From Pseudomonas sp. ACN8 (GTDB taxonomy: Bacteria; Pseudomonadota; Gammaproteobacteria; Pseudomonadales; Pseudomonadaceae), in the NCBI RefSeq assembly GCF_002303925.1, contig NZ_MRCS01000011.1, positions 1 through 64,000 of the forward strand: 64,000 bases of DNA, read 5' to 3'. Positions 7,779 to 16,709 of this stretch are shown piece by piece (the first letter of the stretch is position 1; each line of letters opens with the position of its first letter). Both the position numbers and the translations under genes were made by a program. The notes below the pieces were generated by a model that searched no databases, had not been told where the DNA came from, and was given only the letters and a program-made list of their open reading frames with translations.

Positions 7779-7856
7779 AAAGATCGCAGCCTGCGACAGC
7801 GCCTGCAGTGCGAAATGGTATTCACGCTGCAGGCGCTGCCGAAGGCTGCGATCTTT
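7779..7856. repeat. Long inverted repeat of a second REP class
   Basis: The arms AAAGATCGCAGCC (7779-7791) and GGCTGCGATCTTT (7844-7856) enclose an inner pair CAGCGCCTGCAG / CTGCAGGCGCTG (7797-7808 and 7827-7838). The result is a 78-bp near-perfect palindrome, unlike the GAGCGAGC-type REPs elsewhere. It lies 3' of the L,D-transpeptidase gene and could also help to end its transcript. Together with the operator candidates it accounts for the 7602-7896 gap. Confidence 0.75.
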
Positions 7857-7896
7857 TGAATTTATTTTTCGATGGCGACCAACGGTCGTGGGGGGA

Positions 7897-8400
7897 TTAC
7901 GGGCGGATTTCGATCATCGTGCCGTCCGGCACCAGGTTCCAGACTTCGCGCATGTCCATGTTACGCATGGCGATGCAGCCGTCGGTCCAGTCCAGGGTGT
8001 GGAACAGGTCTTCGGGGGTGTCTTCGCTGTCCGGGGTGCCGTGGATCATGATCATGCCGCCGGGCTCGACGCCCTCACGACGGGCACGGGCAGAGTCGCT
8101 GATGTTCGGGTAGGAAATGTGCATCGCCAGGTTGAAGCGATCGCTGATCTTGCGCCAGTCGACCCAGTAGAAGCCTTCCGGGGTGCGCTTGTCGCCTTCC
8201 ATCAGCTTGGGCCCCTTGGGACGCTTGCCCAGGGAAATGCGATAGGTCTTGAGCGGCTTGCCGTCATTGATCAATTGCAATTGATGGGAAGACTTGAGAA
8301 TCAGGATCTTCTCGATGACCTTGCCGTCCAGGGTTTCCACGGCAGAAGCCTGGGACACCGTGACGAACGACAAACAGAACAGGGCAAGCAACCAGCGCAT
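7897..8400 (-). CDS. Periplasmic L,D-transpeptidase family protein (YkuD domain)
   Basis: This 167-aa exported protein has a signal peptide at residues 1-20 (MRWLLALFCL...SQASA). The YkuD domain ends with the catalytic pattern His120 (IMIHGTPDS) and Cys142 (WTDGCIAMRN). YkuD enzymes cross-link peptidoglycan 3-3 or anchor lipoproteins; small stand-alone versions of this size are also called murein-binding or DpaA-like, so the exact reaction is open. The start is ATG 8400, because it gives the signal peptide; the open frame upstream to 8544 has no such feature. It is transcribed alone, 121 bp after the Nudix gene on the same strand. Confidence 0.85.
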   Translation of the reverse strand: MRWLLALFCLSFVTVSQASAVETLDGKVIEKILILKSSHQLQLINDGKPLKTYRISLGKRPKGPKLMEGDKRTPEGFYWVDWRKISDRFNLAMHISYPNISDSARARREGVEPGGMIMIHGTPDSEDTPEDLFHTLDWTDGCIAMRNMDMREVWNLVPDGTMIEIRP

Positions 8401-8521
8401 TGAAACGATTCCCCAGGAGGTGTCGCGACTATTTATGTATAGAAGTTTTTGCAGGAGCTGCCGCAGGCTCGTGCCGCGTTCGGGCGGTCTTTCGGCGCCT
8501 TTGAGTGATGCCGGGATGACA

Positions 8522-9073
8522 TCAGATAATGGCAGACTGAGCAAGTGGCGGGATCGATTCAGACCGAACGGGATAGACCTCGGTCCGCCGGTCAGCGAAG
8601 AAGCATTCTAAGGTACGGCCCACCGTGCGGAAAGCCAGCTCATCCCATGGAATGTCCGCTTCGTCGAATAGTTGCACTTCCAGGCTCTCGGGGCCGGCTG
8701 AAAAGTCCAGGTCCGCCAGTTCTGCACGGAAGAACACATGCACCTGGCTGATGTGCGGCACGTCGATCAGGGTATAGATGCTCAGGTTGCGCACCCGGGC
8801 GCAGGCTTCCTCGGCGGTTTCGCGAATGGCGGCCTGTTCGATGGTCTCGCCGTTCTCCATGAAACCGGCGGGCAGGGTCCAGTACCCGCGACGTGGCTCG
8901 ATGGCCCGTCGGCACAACAACACCCTGGTGCCCCAGGTCGCCACGCAGCCGGCGACGATGTTGGGGTTCTGGTAGTGAATGGCCTGACAACTGTCGCAGA
9001 CAAAACGCAGGCGCGAATCGCCTTCGGGAATGCGCTGGGTCACCGGGTTACCGCACTGGCTGCAAAATTTCAT
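8522..9073 (-). CDS. Nudix hydrolase with N-terminal zinc ribbon (NudC-like)
   Basis: This 183-aa protein has a zinc ribbon formed by Cys4/Cys7 and Cys26/Cys29, then a Nudix fold. The box runs from Gly70 through Glu76 and Arg84-Glu85 (GFMENGETIEQ, RETAEEA). The arrangement is like the C-terminal half of NADH pyrophosphatase NudC without its N-terminal domain, and is common in Pseudomonas. The substrate is probably a nucleoside diphosphate derivative, but I cannot assign it. Start ATG 9073 (MKFCSQCGNP). It is divergent from the second Nudix gene at 9221. Confidence 0.85.
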   Translation of the reverse strand: MKFCSQCGNPVTQRIPEGDSRLRFVCDSCQAIHYQNPNIVAGCVATWGTRVLLCRRAIEPRRGYWTLPAGFMENGETIEQAAIRETAEEACARVRNLSIYTLIDVPHISQVHVFFRAELADLDFSAGPESLEVQLFDEADIPWDELAFRTVGRTLECFFADRRTEVYPVRSESIPPLAQSAII

Positions 9074-9220
9074 GCTGGGGTTCCTGAATGCTGCGCCTAT
9101 CTTGGCGTGCGGCAGTGCCGGTCGGCAAGTTGTCGTTTCGCGACATGGGGCGGTTGCGGGGGTTGGGCGGCCGCAGCGATTGGTGCATGATGCCGGGTAA
9201 GGCACAGATCGAGAACACTC

Positions 9221-9820
9221 ATGCTGGATGAGCTACTGCATCGGGTTAGTCACCACACACCACGCACACTGGAGACCGACCGTCGTTTTCCCGAGGCCGC
9301 GGTGCTGGTGCCCATCACCCGCAGTGACGAGCCCGAGCTGGTGTTGACCCTGCGTGCCAGCGGCCTGTCGACCCATGGCGGCGAAGTCGCCTTCCCGGGC
9401 GGGCGCCGTGACCCCGAAGACCCCGACCTGATTTTCACCGCCCTGCGTGAAGCCGAAGAAGAGATCGGCCTGCCGCCTGGGCTGGTCGAGGTGATCGGCC
9501 CGCTCAGCCCGCTGATCAGCCTGCATGGCATCAAGGTCACGCCCTATGTCGGGGTGATCCCGGACTTTGTCGAATACCGGGCCAACGATGCCGAGATCGC
9601 CGCGGTGTTCAGTGTGCCCCTTGAGTTCTTCCGCAAAGACCCTCGCGAACATACCCATCGCATCGATTATCAGGGCCGCAGCTGGTACGTGCCGAGCTAT
9701 CGCTTTGGCGAATACAAGATCTGGGGCCTGACGGCGATCATGATCGTCGAGTTGATCAACCTGCTGTATGACGCCAAAATCAGCCTGCATCAGCCTCCCA
9801 AAAGCTTTATCAATATCTGA
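9221..9820 (+). CDS. CoA pyrophosphatase-type Nudix hydrolase (NudL-like)
   Basis: This 199-aa protein has the NuCoA signature LSTHGGEVAFPGG followed directly by the Nudix box (GGRRDPEDPDL then ALREAEEEIGL). Both are typical of peroxisomal/bacterial CoA diphosphatases, which split CoA into 3',5'-ADP and 4'-phosphopantetheine. Start ATG 9221. It is followed after 71 bp by the gamma-carbonic anhydrase gene, probably in the same transcript. Confidence 0.87.
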   Translation: MLDELLHRVSHHTPRTLETDRRFPEAAVLVPITRSDEPELVLTLRASGLSTHGGEVAFPGGRRDPEDPDLIFTALREAEEEIGLPPGLVEVIGPLSPLISLHGIKVTPYVGVIPDFVEYRANDAEIAAVFSVPLEFFRKDPREHTHRIDYQGRSWYVPSYRFGEYKIWGLTAIMIVELINLLYDAKISLHQPPKSFINI

Positions 9821-9891
9821 AGCCATCGTTCGAATGGCCTGAATCCTGGTTTTGCTGACAAAAGCCCGCCTGAGCCTTGAGGAATACCACA

Positions 9892-10416
9892 ATGAAATAC
9901 CGCCTGGGCGACGCCCGCGTCGAAACCCATCCACAGAGCTGGGTCGCACCCAATGCCGTGCTGGTGGGCAAGGTCAAGCTGGAAGAGGGCGCCAACGTCT
10001 GGTTCAACGCCGTATTGCGCGGCGACAACGAGTTGATCCTGATCGGCAAAAACAGCAACGTCCAGGACGGCACCGTGATGCACACCGACATGGGCTACCC
10101 GCTGACCATCGGCACCGGCGTGACCATCGGCCACAACGCCATGCTCCACGGCTGCACTGTCGGCGACTACAGTCTGATCGGCATCAACGCGGTGATTCTC
10201 AATGGCGCGAAGATCGGCAAGAACTGCATCATCGGCGCCAATTCGCTGATCGGCGAAGGCAAGGAAATTCCGGACGGATCGCTGGTCATGGGCTCGCCCG
10301 GCAAAGTGGTGCGCGAGTTGACCGAGCCGCAAATCAGGATGCTGGAGGCCAGCGCTGCTCACTATGTACACAACTCGCAGCGTTATGCCCGCGACCTGGC
10401 CGAGCAGGAAGAATGA
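9892..10416 (+). CDS. Gamma-carbonic anhydrase family protein (YrdA/PaaY-like)
   Basis: This 174-aa left-handed beta-helix protein has the three metal-ligand histidines His64 (TVMHTDMG), His81 (TIGHNAML) and His86 (MLHGCTVG), plus Arg43/Asp45 and Gln58-Asp59, as in gamma-class carbonic anhydrases. Many family members show no proven carbonic anhydrase activity, so the reaction is only probable. Start ATG 9892 ([10 protein letters not shown]). Its stop overlaps the start of the DUF1289 gene (ATGA), a coupled pair. Confidence 0.9.
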   Translation: MKYRLGDARVETHPQSWVAPNAVLVGKVKLEEGANVWFNAVLRGDNELILIGKNSNVQDGTVMHTDMGYPLTIGTGVTIGHNAMLHGCTVGDYSLIGINAVILNGAKIGKNCIIGANSLIGEGKEIPDGSLVMGSPGKVVRELTEPQIRMLEASAAHYVHNSQRYARDLAEQEE

Positions 10417-10628
10417 CCGCCACTGAACGCCCGGTTGCATCGCCCTGCGTGAACATTTGTGCACTGGATGACGATGACATCTGCACCGGTTGCCAGCGCA
10501 CGGTGGAGGAGATTACCCGCTGGAGCCGCATGGACAACGACGAGCGGCGCAAGGTGCTGGGGTTGTGTCATGAGCGGGCCAAGGCCAGTGGGTTGATCTG
10601 GATGATCGGGGCAAAACCGCGGTTGTAG
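10413..10628 (+). CDS. DUF1289 family small cysteine-rich protein
   Basis: This 71-aa protein has four cysteines arranged as [10 protein letters not shown] (Cys12, Cys16) and [10 protein letters not shown] (Cys24, Cys27), then [14 protein letters not shown], the DUF1289 pattern. It may bind a metal or an iron-sulfur cluster; the function is unknown. It overlaps the preceding gene by 4 bp (ATGA), so it is translated with it. A REPIN begins at 10624, inside its last codons. Confidence 0.85.
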   Translation: MTATERPVASPCVNICALDDDDICTGCQRTVEEITRWSRMDNDERRKVLGLCHERAKASGLIWMIGAKPRL

Positions 10629-10737
10629 GAGCGAGCTTGCTCCGGGCGGCGTTCCGACGATGGACCCGCGAACGCCGCGGGGTGTCAGGTTTGCCGCGTT
10701 ATCGTTCACGACCATCGCGAGCAAGCTCGCTCCTACA
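10624..10737. repeat. REPIN with an altered left arm
   Basis: TGTAGGAGCGAGCTTGCTCC at the left, then GGGCGGCGTTCCGACGATGG, is matched at the right by CCATCGCGAGCAAGCTCGCTCCTACA. The left arm carries the extra GGGCGGCGTTCCGA segment in place of plain GCGATGG. The same variant arm occurs at 50240-50355. It overlaps the stop of the DUF1289 gene. Confidence 0.8.
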
Positions 10738-10779
10738 TGAAGTATTCTGTGCGGCAAATTGACAGGTACTTTCCCGCCC

Positions 10780-11247
10780 ATGCTCTTCCTGATCGCCTAC
10801 ATCAGCAGCGTCGTGCTGATCAACTACGCCTTTTCCACCGCCCCCCACCTGGACATCATCTGGTCGGCCTGGGGCGGGCTGGTGTTTGTGTTGCGCGACA
10901 TGGTGCAAGCCCGGTTCGGGCATGGCGCCCTCGCGGCGATGCTGGTGGCGCTGGTGTTGTCCTATGTCACCTCCGATCCGTCCATCGCCCTGGCCAGCGC
11001 CACGGCGTTCGCGGTTTCCGAGTGCATCGACTGGCTGGTGTTCAGCATCACCAGGCGCCCGCTGCACGACCGCCTGTGGATAAGTTCGGCCCTGAGCATT
11101 CCCCTCGACACCTTTATCTTTTTCGGCATGATCGACGCCCTGACGCCGGGGGTGATCCTCACCGCCCTGGGTTCGAAATTCGCCGGGGTCACCGCCGTGT
11201 GGCTGATCATGGCCTGGCGCCTGCGCAAACAGGCTGTCGTCGGCTGA
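10780..11247 (+). CDS. VUT family membrane transporter
   Basis: This 155-aa integral membrane protein has about five hydrophobic segments, beginning LFLIAYISSVVLINYAF and ending GSKFAGVTAVWLIMAW. It fits the VUT (DUF165) family, which includes the queuosine-precursor transporter YhhQ; this one is short for the family (usually about 200-230 aa). The substrate is not known, with preQ0/preQ1 the best guess. The start chosen is ATG 10780; a TTG at 10759 would add seven residues. Confidence 0.7.
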   Translation: MLFLIAYISSVVLINYAFSTAPHLDIIWSAWGGLVFVLRDMVQARFGHGALAAMLVALVLSYVTSDPSIALASATAFAVSECIDWLVFSITRRPLHDRLWISSALSIPLDTFIFFGMIDALTPGVILTALGSKFAGVTAVWLIMAWRLRKQAVVG

Positions 11248-11263
11248 AGTTCATGTAAAATGC

Positions 11264-11289
11264 CGCGCTTTCTCCCCATGGGAAGCGCG
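11264..11289 (+). promoter_or_regulatory. Hairpin in the purT leader
   Basis: CGCGCTTTC (11264-11272) can pair with GGAAGCGCG (11281-11289) through one G-U pair, with an 8-nt loop. It lies about 45 nt before the purT start and just after a possible -10 (TAAAAT, 11257-11262). It could be a 5'-UTR structure. No T-run follows, so it is not a plain terminator. I know of no described motif that matches. Confidence 0.3.
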
Positions 11290-11334
11290 CATGGCGACGC
11301 GTCCCTCGATGATCCGCTCCTTGAGGACCTTCAG

Positions 11335-12516
11335 ATGACCCGTATCGGAACCCCATTGTCGCCGACCGCGACCCGCGTATTGATGTGTGGCTGTGGCGAG
11401 TTGGGCAAGGAAGTGGTGATCGAGCTGCAACGCCTGGGCGTTGAAGTGATCGCTGTGGACCGTTACGCCAACGCGCCGGCCATGCAGGTGGCGCACCGCA
11501 GCCATGTGATCAACATGCTCGACGGTGCCGCCCTGCGCGCCGTGATCGAAGCCGAGAAGCCGCATTTCATCGTGCCGGAAATCGAAGCCATCGCTACCGC
11601 GACCCTGGTGGAACTGGAAGCCGAAGGTTTCACCGTGATCCCGACCGCCCGCGCCGCGCAATTGACCATGAACCGCGAAGGCATCCGTCGCCTGGCCGCT
11701 GAAGAGCTGGACCTGCCAACCTCGCCGTACCACTTCGCCGACACCTTCGAGGACTACAGCAAGGCCGTCGAGGACCTCGGTTTCCCATGCGTGGTCAAGC
11801 CGGTCATGAGTTCCTCGGGCAAGGGCCAGAGCCTGCTGCGCAGCGTCGATGACGTGCAGAAAGCCTGGGACTACGCCCAGGAAGGTGGCCGCGCCGGCAA
11901 AGGTCGGGTGATCATCGAGGGCTTCATCGATTTCGACTACGAAATCACCCTGCTGACCGTGCGCCACGTCGGCGGCACCACCTTCTGCGCACCGGTCGGC
12001 CATCGTCAGGAGAAGGGCGACTATCAGGAATCCTGGCAGCCCCAAGCCATGAGCCCGATTGCCCTGGCTGAGTCCGAGCGTGTTGCCAAAGCGGTGACCG
12101 AAGCCTTGGGTGGCCGTGGTCTGTTCGGCGTCGAGCTGTTCATCAAGGGCGATCAAGTGTGGTTCAGCGAAGTCTCGCCGCGTCCGCACGACACCGGCCT
12201 GGTGACCCTGATCTCCCAGGACCTGTCGCAGTTCGCCCTGCATGCACGGGCCATTCTCGGTCTGCCGATCCCGTTGATCCGTCAGTTCGCGCCATCGGCT
12301 TCGGCGGTGATTCTGGTGGAGGGACAGTCGACCCAGACCGCTTTCGCCAACCTGGGCGCTGCCTTGAGCGAGCCGGATACCGCGCTGCGCCTGTTCGGCA
12401 AGCCGGAAGTCAACGGCCAGCGCCGCATGGGCGTGGCCCTGGCTCGCGACGAATCGATCGAAGCCGCCCGCGCCAAGGCAACCCGCGCTTCCCAGGCGGT
12501 TGTCGTAGAACTGTAA
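11335..12516 (+). CDS. purT: Formate-dependent phosphoribosylglycinamide formyltransferase (GAR transformylase 2)
   Basis: This 393-aa ATP-grasp enzyme of purine synthesis converts GAR, formate and ATP to formyl-GAR. It has the N-terminal [20 protein letters not shown] nucleotide-fold motif, the ATP-grasp segment [12 protein letters not shown], the [11 protein letters not shown] strand and the [11 protein letters not shown] loop. The length equals that of the E. coli enzyme. The start chosen is ATG 11335 ([10 protein letters not shown]); the upstream in-frame ATG at 11260 would translate the leader hairpin. It is transcribed alone. Confidence 0.96.
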   Translation: MTRIGTPLSPTATRVLMCGCGELGKEVVIELQRLGVEVIAVDRYANAPAMQVAHRSHVINMLDGAALRAVIEAEKPHFIVPEIEAIATATLVELEAEGFTVIPTARAAQLTMNREGIRRLAAEELDLPTSPYHFADTFEDYSKAVEDLGFPCVVKPVMSSSGKGQSLLRSVDDVQKAWDYAQEGGRAGKGRVIIEGFIDFDYEITLLTVRHVGGTTFCAPVGHRQEKGDYQESWQPQAMSPIALAESERVAKAVTEALGGRGLFGVELFIKGDQVWFSEVSPRPHDTGLVTLISQDLSQFALHARAILGLPIPLIRQFAPSASAVILVEGQSTQTAFANLGAALSEPDTALRLFGKPEVNGQRRMGVALARDESIEAARAKATRASQAVVVEL

Positions 12517-12568
12517 AAACAGCTATGGCGGGCCTATACCTTCTATAGGCATCGCGCCATTGCTTTAC

Positions 12569-12670
12569 CTGTAGGAGCGAGCCTGCTCGCGATGGACTCA
12601 AGAACACCGCGGGGAACCAGACTCCCCGCATTATCGTTAACGTCCATCGCGAGCAGGCTCGCTCCTACAG
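12569..12670. repeat. REPIN, GTAGG outside
   Basis: CTGTAGGAGCGAGCCTGCTC at the left is mirrored by GAGCAGGCTCGCTCCTACAG at the right. The spacer contains AACACCGCGGGGAACCAG, shared with the copy at 13257-13358. Confidence 0.88.
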
Positions 12671-12702
12671 GTCATTTATCAATGTTCCAGGCCTGTACCC
12701 CC

Positions 12703-13251
12703 ATGAATTCGCAAAGCATCATCGTCCCGAAAATCTCCACCCTGCCGGTGCACGAACCCCGGGCCCGGGCCGTCGTGCGCTGGCTGGTGCGCAAGAACAT
12801 CATCCAGGAAGAACTGACCACTTGCGGCCGCACCGGCAATCGCATGGCCCACGCCATCGCCGACGGTGCCCGCGCAGTGGTCCTGCACCCGGAGGCCCTG
12901 CCATTCGGCGAAGCGGTCAATGGCCTGGAGATCATCACCAAGCGTTGCATCTATACGCCAGCCAAGGGATTCCTTGAAGAGGCAGGCTGCGCCGAGTGCC
13001 GCAAGGAAATCGGTGAAGCCCTGTTCGAAAGCCTGGAAGACTGGATGCCGGGGCGCACCGACAACTTCACCTGCCCCGAATGCGGGCATGAAGACGACAT
13101 CAACGGCTTCCTGTTCCTGCAGGAATGCGGCTTCTCCAACCTGGGTTTCATCTTCAACAACTGGGCCGAAGCCGGGTTCAAGCAGAGCTTTATCGATGAA
13201 TTCGCCGATTGGCTGGATCAGCCTGTCAGTTGGGTGAAAGTCGAACTCTGA
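12703..13251 (+). CDS. Conserved protein with a two-part CxxC zinc ribbon
   Basis: This 182-aa soluble protein is of unknown function. Two CxxC pairs (AGCAECRKE and FTCPECGHED) about 35 residues apart in its second half form a probable zinc ribbon. Next comes a hydrophobic, Trp-rich tail (CGFSNLGFIFNNWAEAGF). Homologues are often labelled 'sugar ABC transporter ATPase', but there is no Walker motif and that label is not supported. The start chosen is ATG 12703 (MNSQSIIVPK); ATG 12682 is possible. It lies between two REPINs. Confidence 0.75.
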   Translation: MNSQSIIVPKISTLPVHEPRARAVVRWLVRKNIIQEELTTCGRTGNRMAHAIADGARAVVLHPEALPFGEAVNGLEIITKRCIYTPAKGFLEEAGCAECRKEIGEALFESLEDWMPGRTDNFTCPECGHEDDINGFLFLQECGFSNLGFIFNNWAEAGFKQSFIDEFADWLDQPVSWVKVEL

Positions 13252-13256
13252 TGACC

Positions 13257-13358
13257 CTGTAGGAGCGAGCCCGCTCGCGATGAACTCAAGAACACCGCGG
13301 GGAACCAGAATGTTCGCGTTATGGTTCACGACCATCGCGAGCGAGCTCGCTCCTACAG
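13257..13358. repeat. REPIN, GTAGG outside
   Basis: CTGTAGGAGCGAGCCCGCTC at the left is mirrored by GAGCGAGCTCGCTCCTACAG at the right, with one centre change in each arm. The spacer AACACCGCGGGGAACCAG is shared with the previous REPIN. Confidence 0.87.
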
Positions 13359-13402
13359 AAAAGCAGCAATATCATCCCGTACATCAGTAAAGCCAATAAT
13401 AG

Positions 13403-14950
<1,548 letters not shown>

Positions 14951-14975
14951 GCCTTCAAGCAACACGCTAAGCAAC

Positions 14976-14998
14976 CGGGGCTGTTTTATTCAGCCCCG
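14976..14998 (+). terminator. Hairpin between guaB and guaA (attenuator or partial terminator)
   Basis: CGGGGCTG (14976-14983) pairs perfectly with CAGCCCCG (14991-14998) around TTTTATT. Only a weak T-rich stretch follows (AGTTGTTTCTG). It may reduce read-through into guaA or stabilise the guaB message. Confidence 0.5.
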
Positions 14999-15049
14999 AG
15001 TTGTTTCTGAATCACGACTGTTTCCGAATTTTTTAGACGAGACTGAATC

Positions 15050-16627
15050 ATGGCCCTCGACATTCACGCCCACCGCATCCTGATCCTCGACTTCGGTTCC
15101 CAGTACACCCAACTGATCGCCCGCCGCGTGCGTGAAATCGGCGTGTACTGCGAACTGCACCCGTTCGACATGGACGAAGATGCGATCCGCGAATTCGCTC
15201 CTAAAGGCGTCATCCTCGCCGGCGGCCCGGAGTCGGTTCACGAAGCCAACAGCCCGCGCTGCCCGCAAGCGGTTTTCGACCTGGGCGTGCCGGTCTTCGG
15301 TATCTGCTACGGCATGCAGACCATGGCCGAGCAACTGGGCGGCAAGGTTGAAGGTTCCGAGCTGCGTGAGTTCGGTTATGCCCGCGTGGACGTGGTCGGC
15401 AAGAGCCGTCTGCTCGACGGCATCGAAGACCACATCGACGCCGACGGCCTGTTCGGCCTCGACGTGTGGATGAGTCACGGTGACAAAGTTACCCGCATGC
15501 CGGAAGACTTCCACATCCTGGCCAGCACCCCGAGCTGCCCGATCGCCGGCATGTTCAGCGACGAGCGCCGCTACTACGGCGTGCAGTTCCACCCGGAAGT
15601 GACCCACACCAAGCAGGGCGGTCGCATCCTGTCGCGCTTCATCCTCGACATCTGCGAGTGTGAAGCCCTGTGGACTCCCTCGAAAATCGCTGAAGACGCC
15701 ATCGCCCAGGTGCGTGCTCAGGTCGGCACTGACAACGTCCTGCTCGGCCTGTCCGGCGGTGTTGACTCGTCCGTGGTTGCCGCGCTGCTGCACAAGGCCA
15801 TCGGCGACCAGCTGACCTGCGTGTTCGTCGACAACGGCCTGCTGCGCCTGCACGAAGGTGAGCAAGTGATGGCCATGTTCGCCGAGAACATGGGCGTCAA
15901 GGTGATCCGTGCCAACGCCGAAGAGCAGTTCCTGGGCAACCTGGCCGGCGAAGCCGACCCGGAGAAGAAGCGCAAGATCATCGGCCGTACCTTCATCGAC
16001 GTGTTCGATGCCGAATCCTGCAAGCTGGACAACATCAAGTACCTGGCCCAGGGCACCATCTACCCGGACGTGATCGAGTCGGCTGGCGCGAAAAGCGGCA
16101 AGGCCCACGTGATCAAGTCGCACCACAACGTGGGCGGCCTGCCGGAAGAAATGAACCTCAAGCTGGTTGAACCGCTGCGCGAGCTGTTCAAGGACGAAGT
16201 CCGTCGTCTGGGCCTGGAACTGGGCCTGCCGTACGACATGGTCTACCGTCACCCGTTCCCGGGCCCGGGCCTGGGCGTGCGCATCCTCGGTGAAGTGAAG
16301 AAGGAATACGCCGACCTGCTGCGTCGCGCCGACCACATCTTCATCGAAGAACTGCGCAAGGCCGACTGGTACCACAAGGTCAGCCAGGCGTTCGTGGTGT
16401 TCCAGCCGGTGAAATCGGTTGGCGTGGTGGGCGATGGCCGTCGTTACGCCTGGGTCGTGGCCCTGCGTGCCGTGGAAACCATCGACTTCATGACCGCGCG
16501 TTGGGCACACCTGCCTTACGAACTGCTGGAAACCGTTTCCGGCCGCATCATCAATGAAATCGAAGGCATCTCCCGCGTCACCTACGACGTGTCGAGCAAG
16601 CCGCCAGCGACCATTGAGTGGGAATGA
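15050..16627 (+). CDS. guaA: GMP synthase (glutamine-hydrolysing)
   Basis: This 525-aa enzyme aminates XMP to GMP using glutamine and ATP. The class I glutaminase domain has the triad Cys86 (GICYGMQ), His181 and Glu183 (QFHPEVTHT). The ATP pyrophosphatase P-loop SGGVDSS is at 235-241, and the dimerisation domain ends at a normal C-terminus (PPATIEWE). Start ATG 15050. It forms the guaBA pair with the gene upstream and is closed by a strong terminator at 16674. Confidence 0.97.
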   Translation: MALDIHAHRILILDFGSQYTQLIARRVREIGVYCELHPFDMDEDAIREFAPKGVILAGGPESVHEANSPRCPQAVFDLGVPVFGICYGMQTMAEQLGGKVEGSELREFGYARVDVVGKSRLLDGIEDHIDADGLFGLDVWMSHGDKVTRMPEDFHILASTPSCPIAGMFSDERRYYGVQFHPEVTHTKQGGRILSRFILDICECEALWTPSKIAEDAIAQVRAQVGTDNVLLGLSGGVDSSVVAALLHKAIGDQLTCVFVDNGLLRLHEGEQVMAMFAENMGVKVIRANAEEQFLGNLAGEADPEKKRKIIGRTFIDVFDAESCKLDNIKYLAQGTIYPDVIESAGAKSGKAHVIKSHHNVGGLPEEMNLKLVEPLRELFKDEVRRLGLELGLPYDMVYRHPFPGPGLGVRILGEVKKEYADLLRRADHIFIEELRKADWYHKVSQAFVVFQPVKSVGVVGDGRRYAWVVALRAVETIDFMTARWAHLPYELLETVSGRIINEIEGISRVTYDVSSKPPATIEWE

Positions 16628-16673
16628 TCGAATTGAACCTGTGAAATCAGGTTCAAATCGATAATACCAAGCG

Positions 16674-16705
16674 AAGCCCCGGTTCGAGAGCCCCGGGGCT
16701 TTTTG
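16674..16705 (+). terminator. Rho-independent terminator of guaA
   Basis: AAGCCCCGG (16674-16682) and CCGGGGCTT (16693-16701) form a 9-bp GC-rich stem with a 10-nt loop, followed by a run of five T. It lies 46 bp after the guaA stop and just before the end of the convergent toxin gene. Confidence 0.9.
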
Positions 16706-16709
16706 CGTT

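Noticed and set aside
14990..16510. 506-aa open frame opposite guaA
   Set aside because: Same reason: mirror frame of a confidently assigned core gene.
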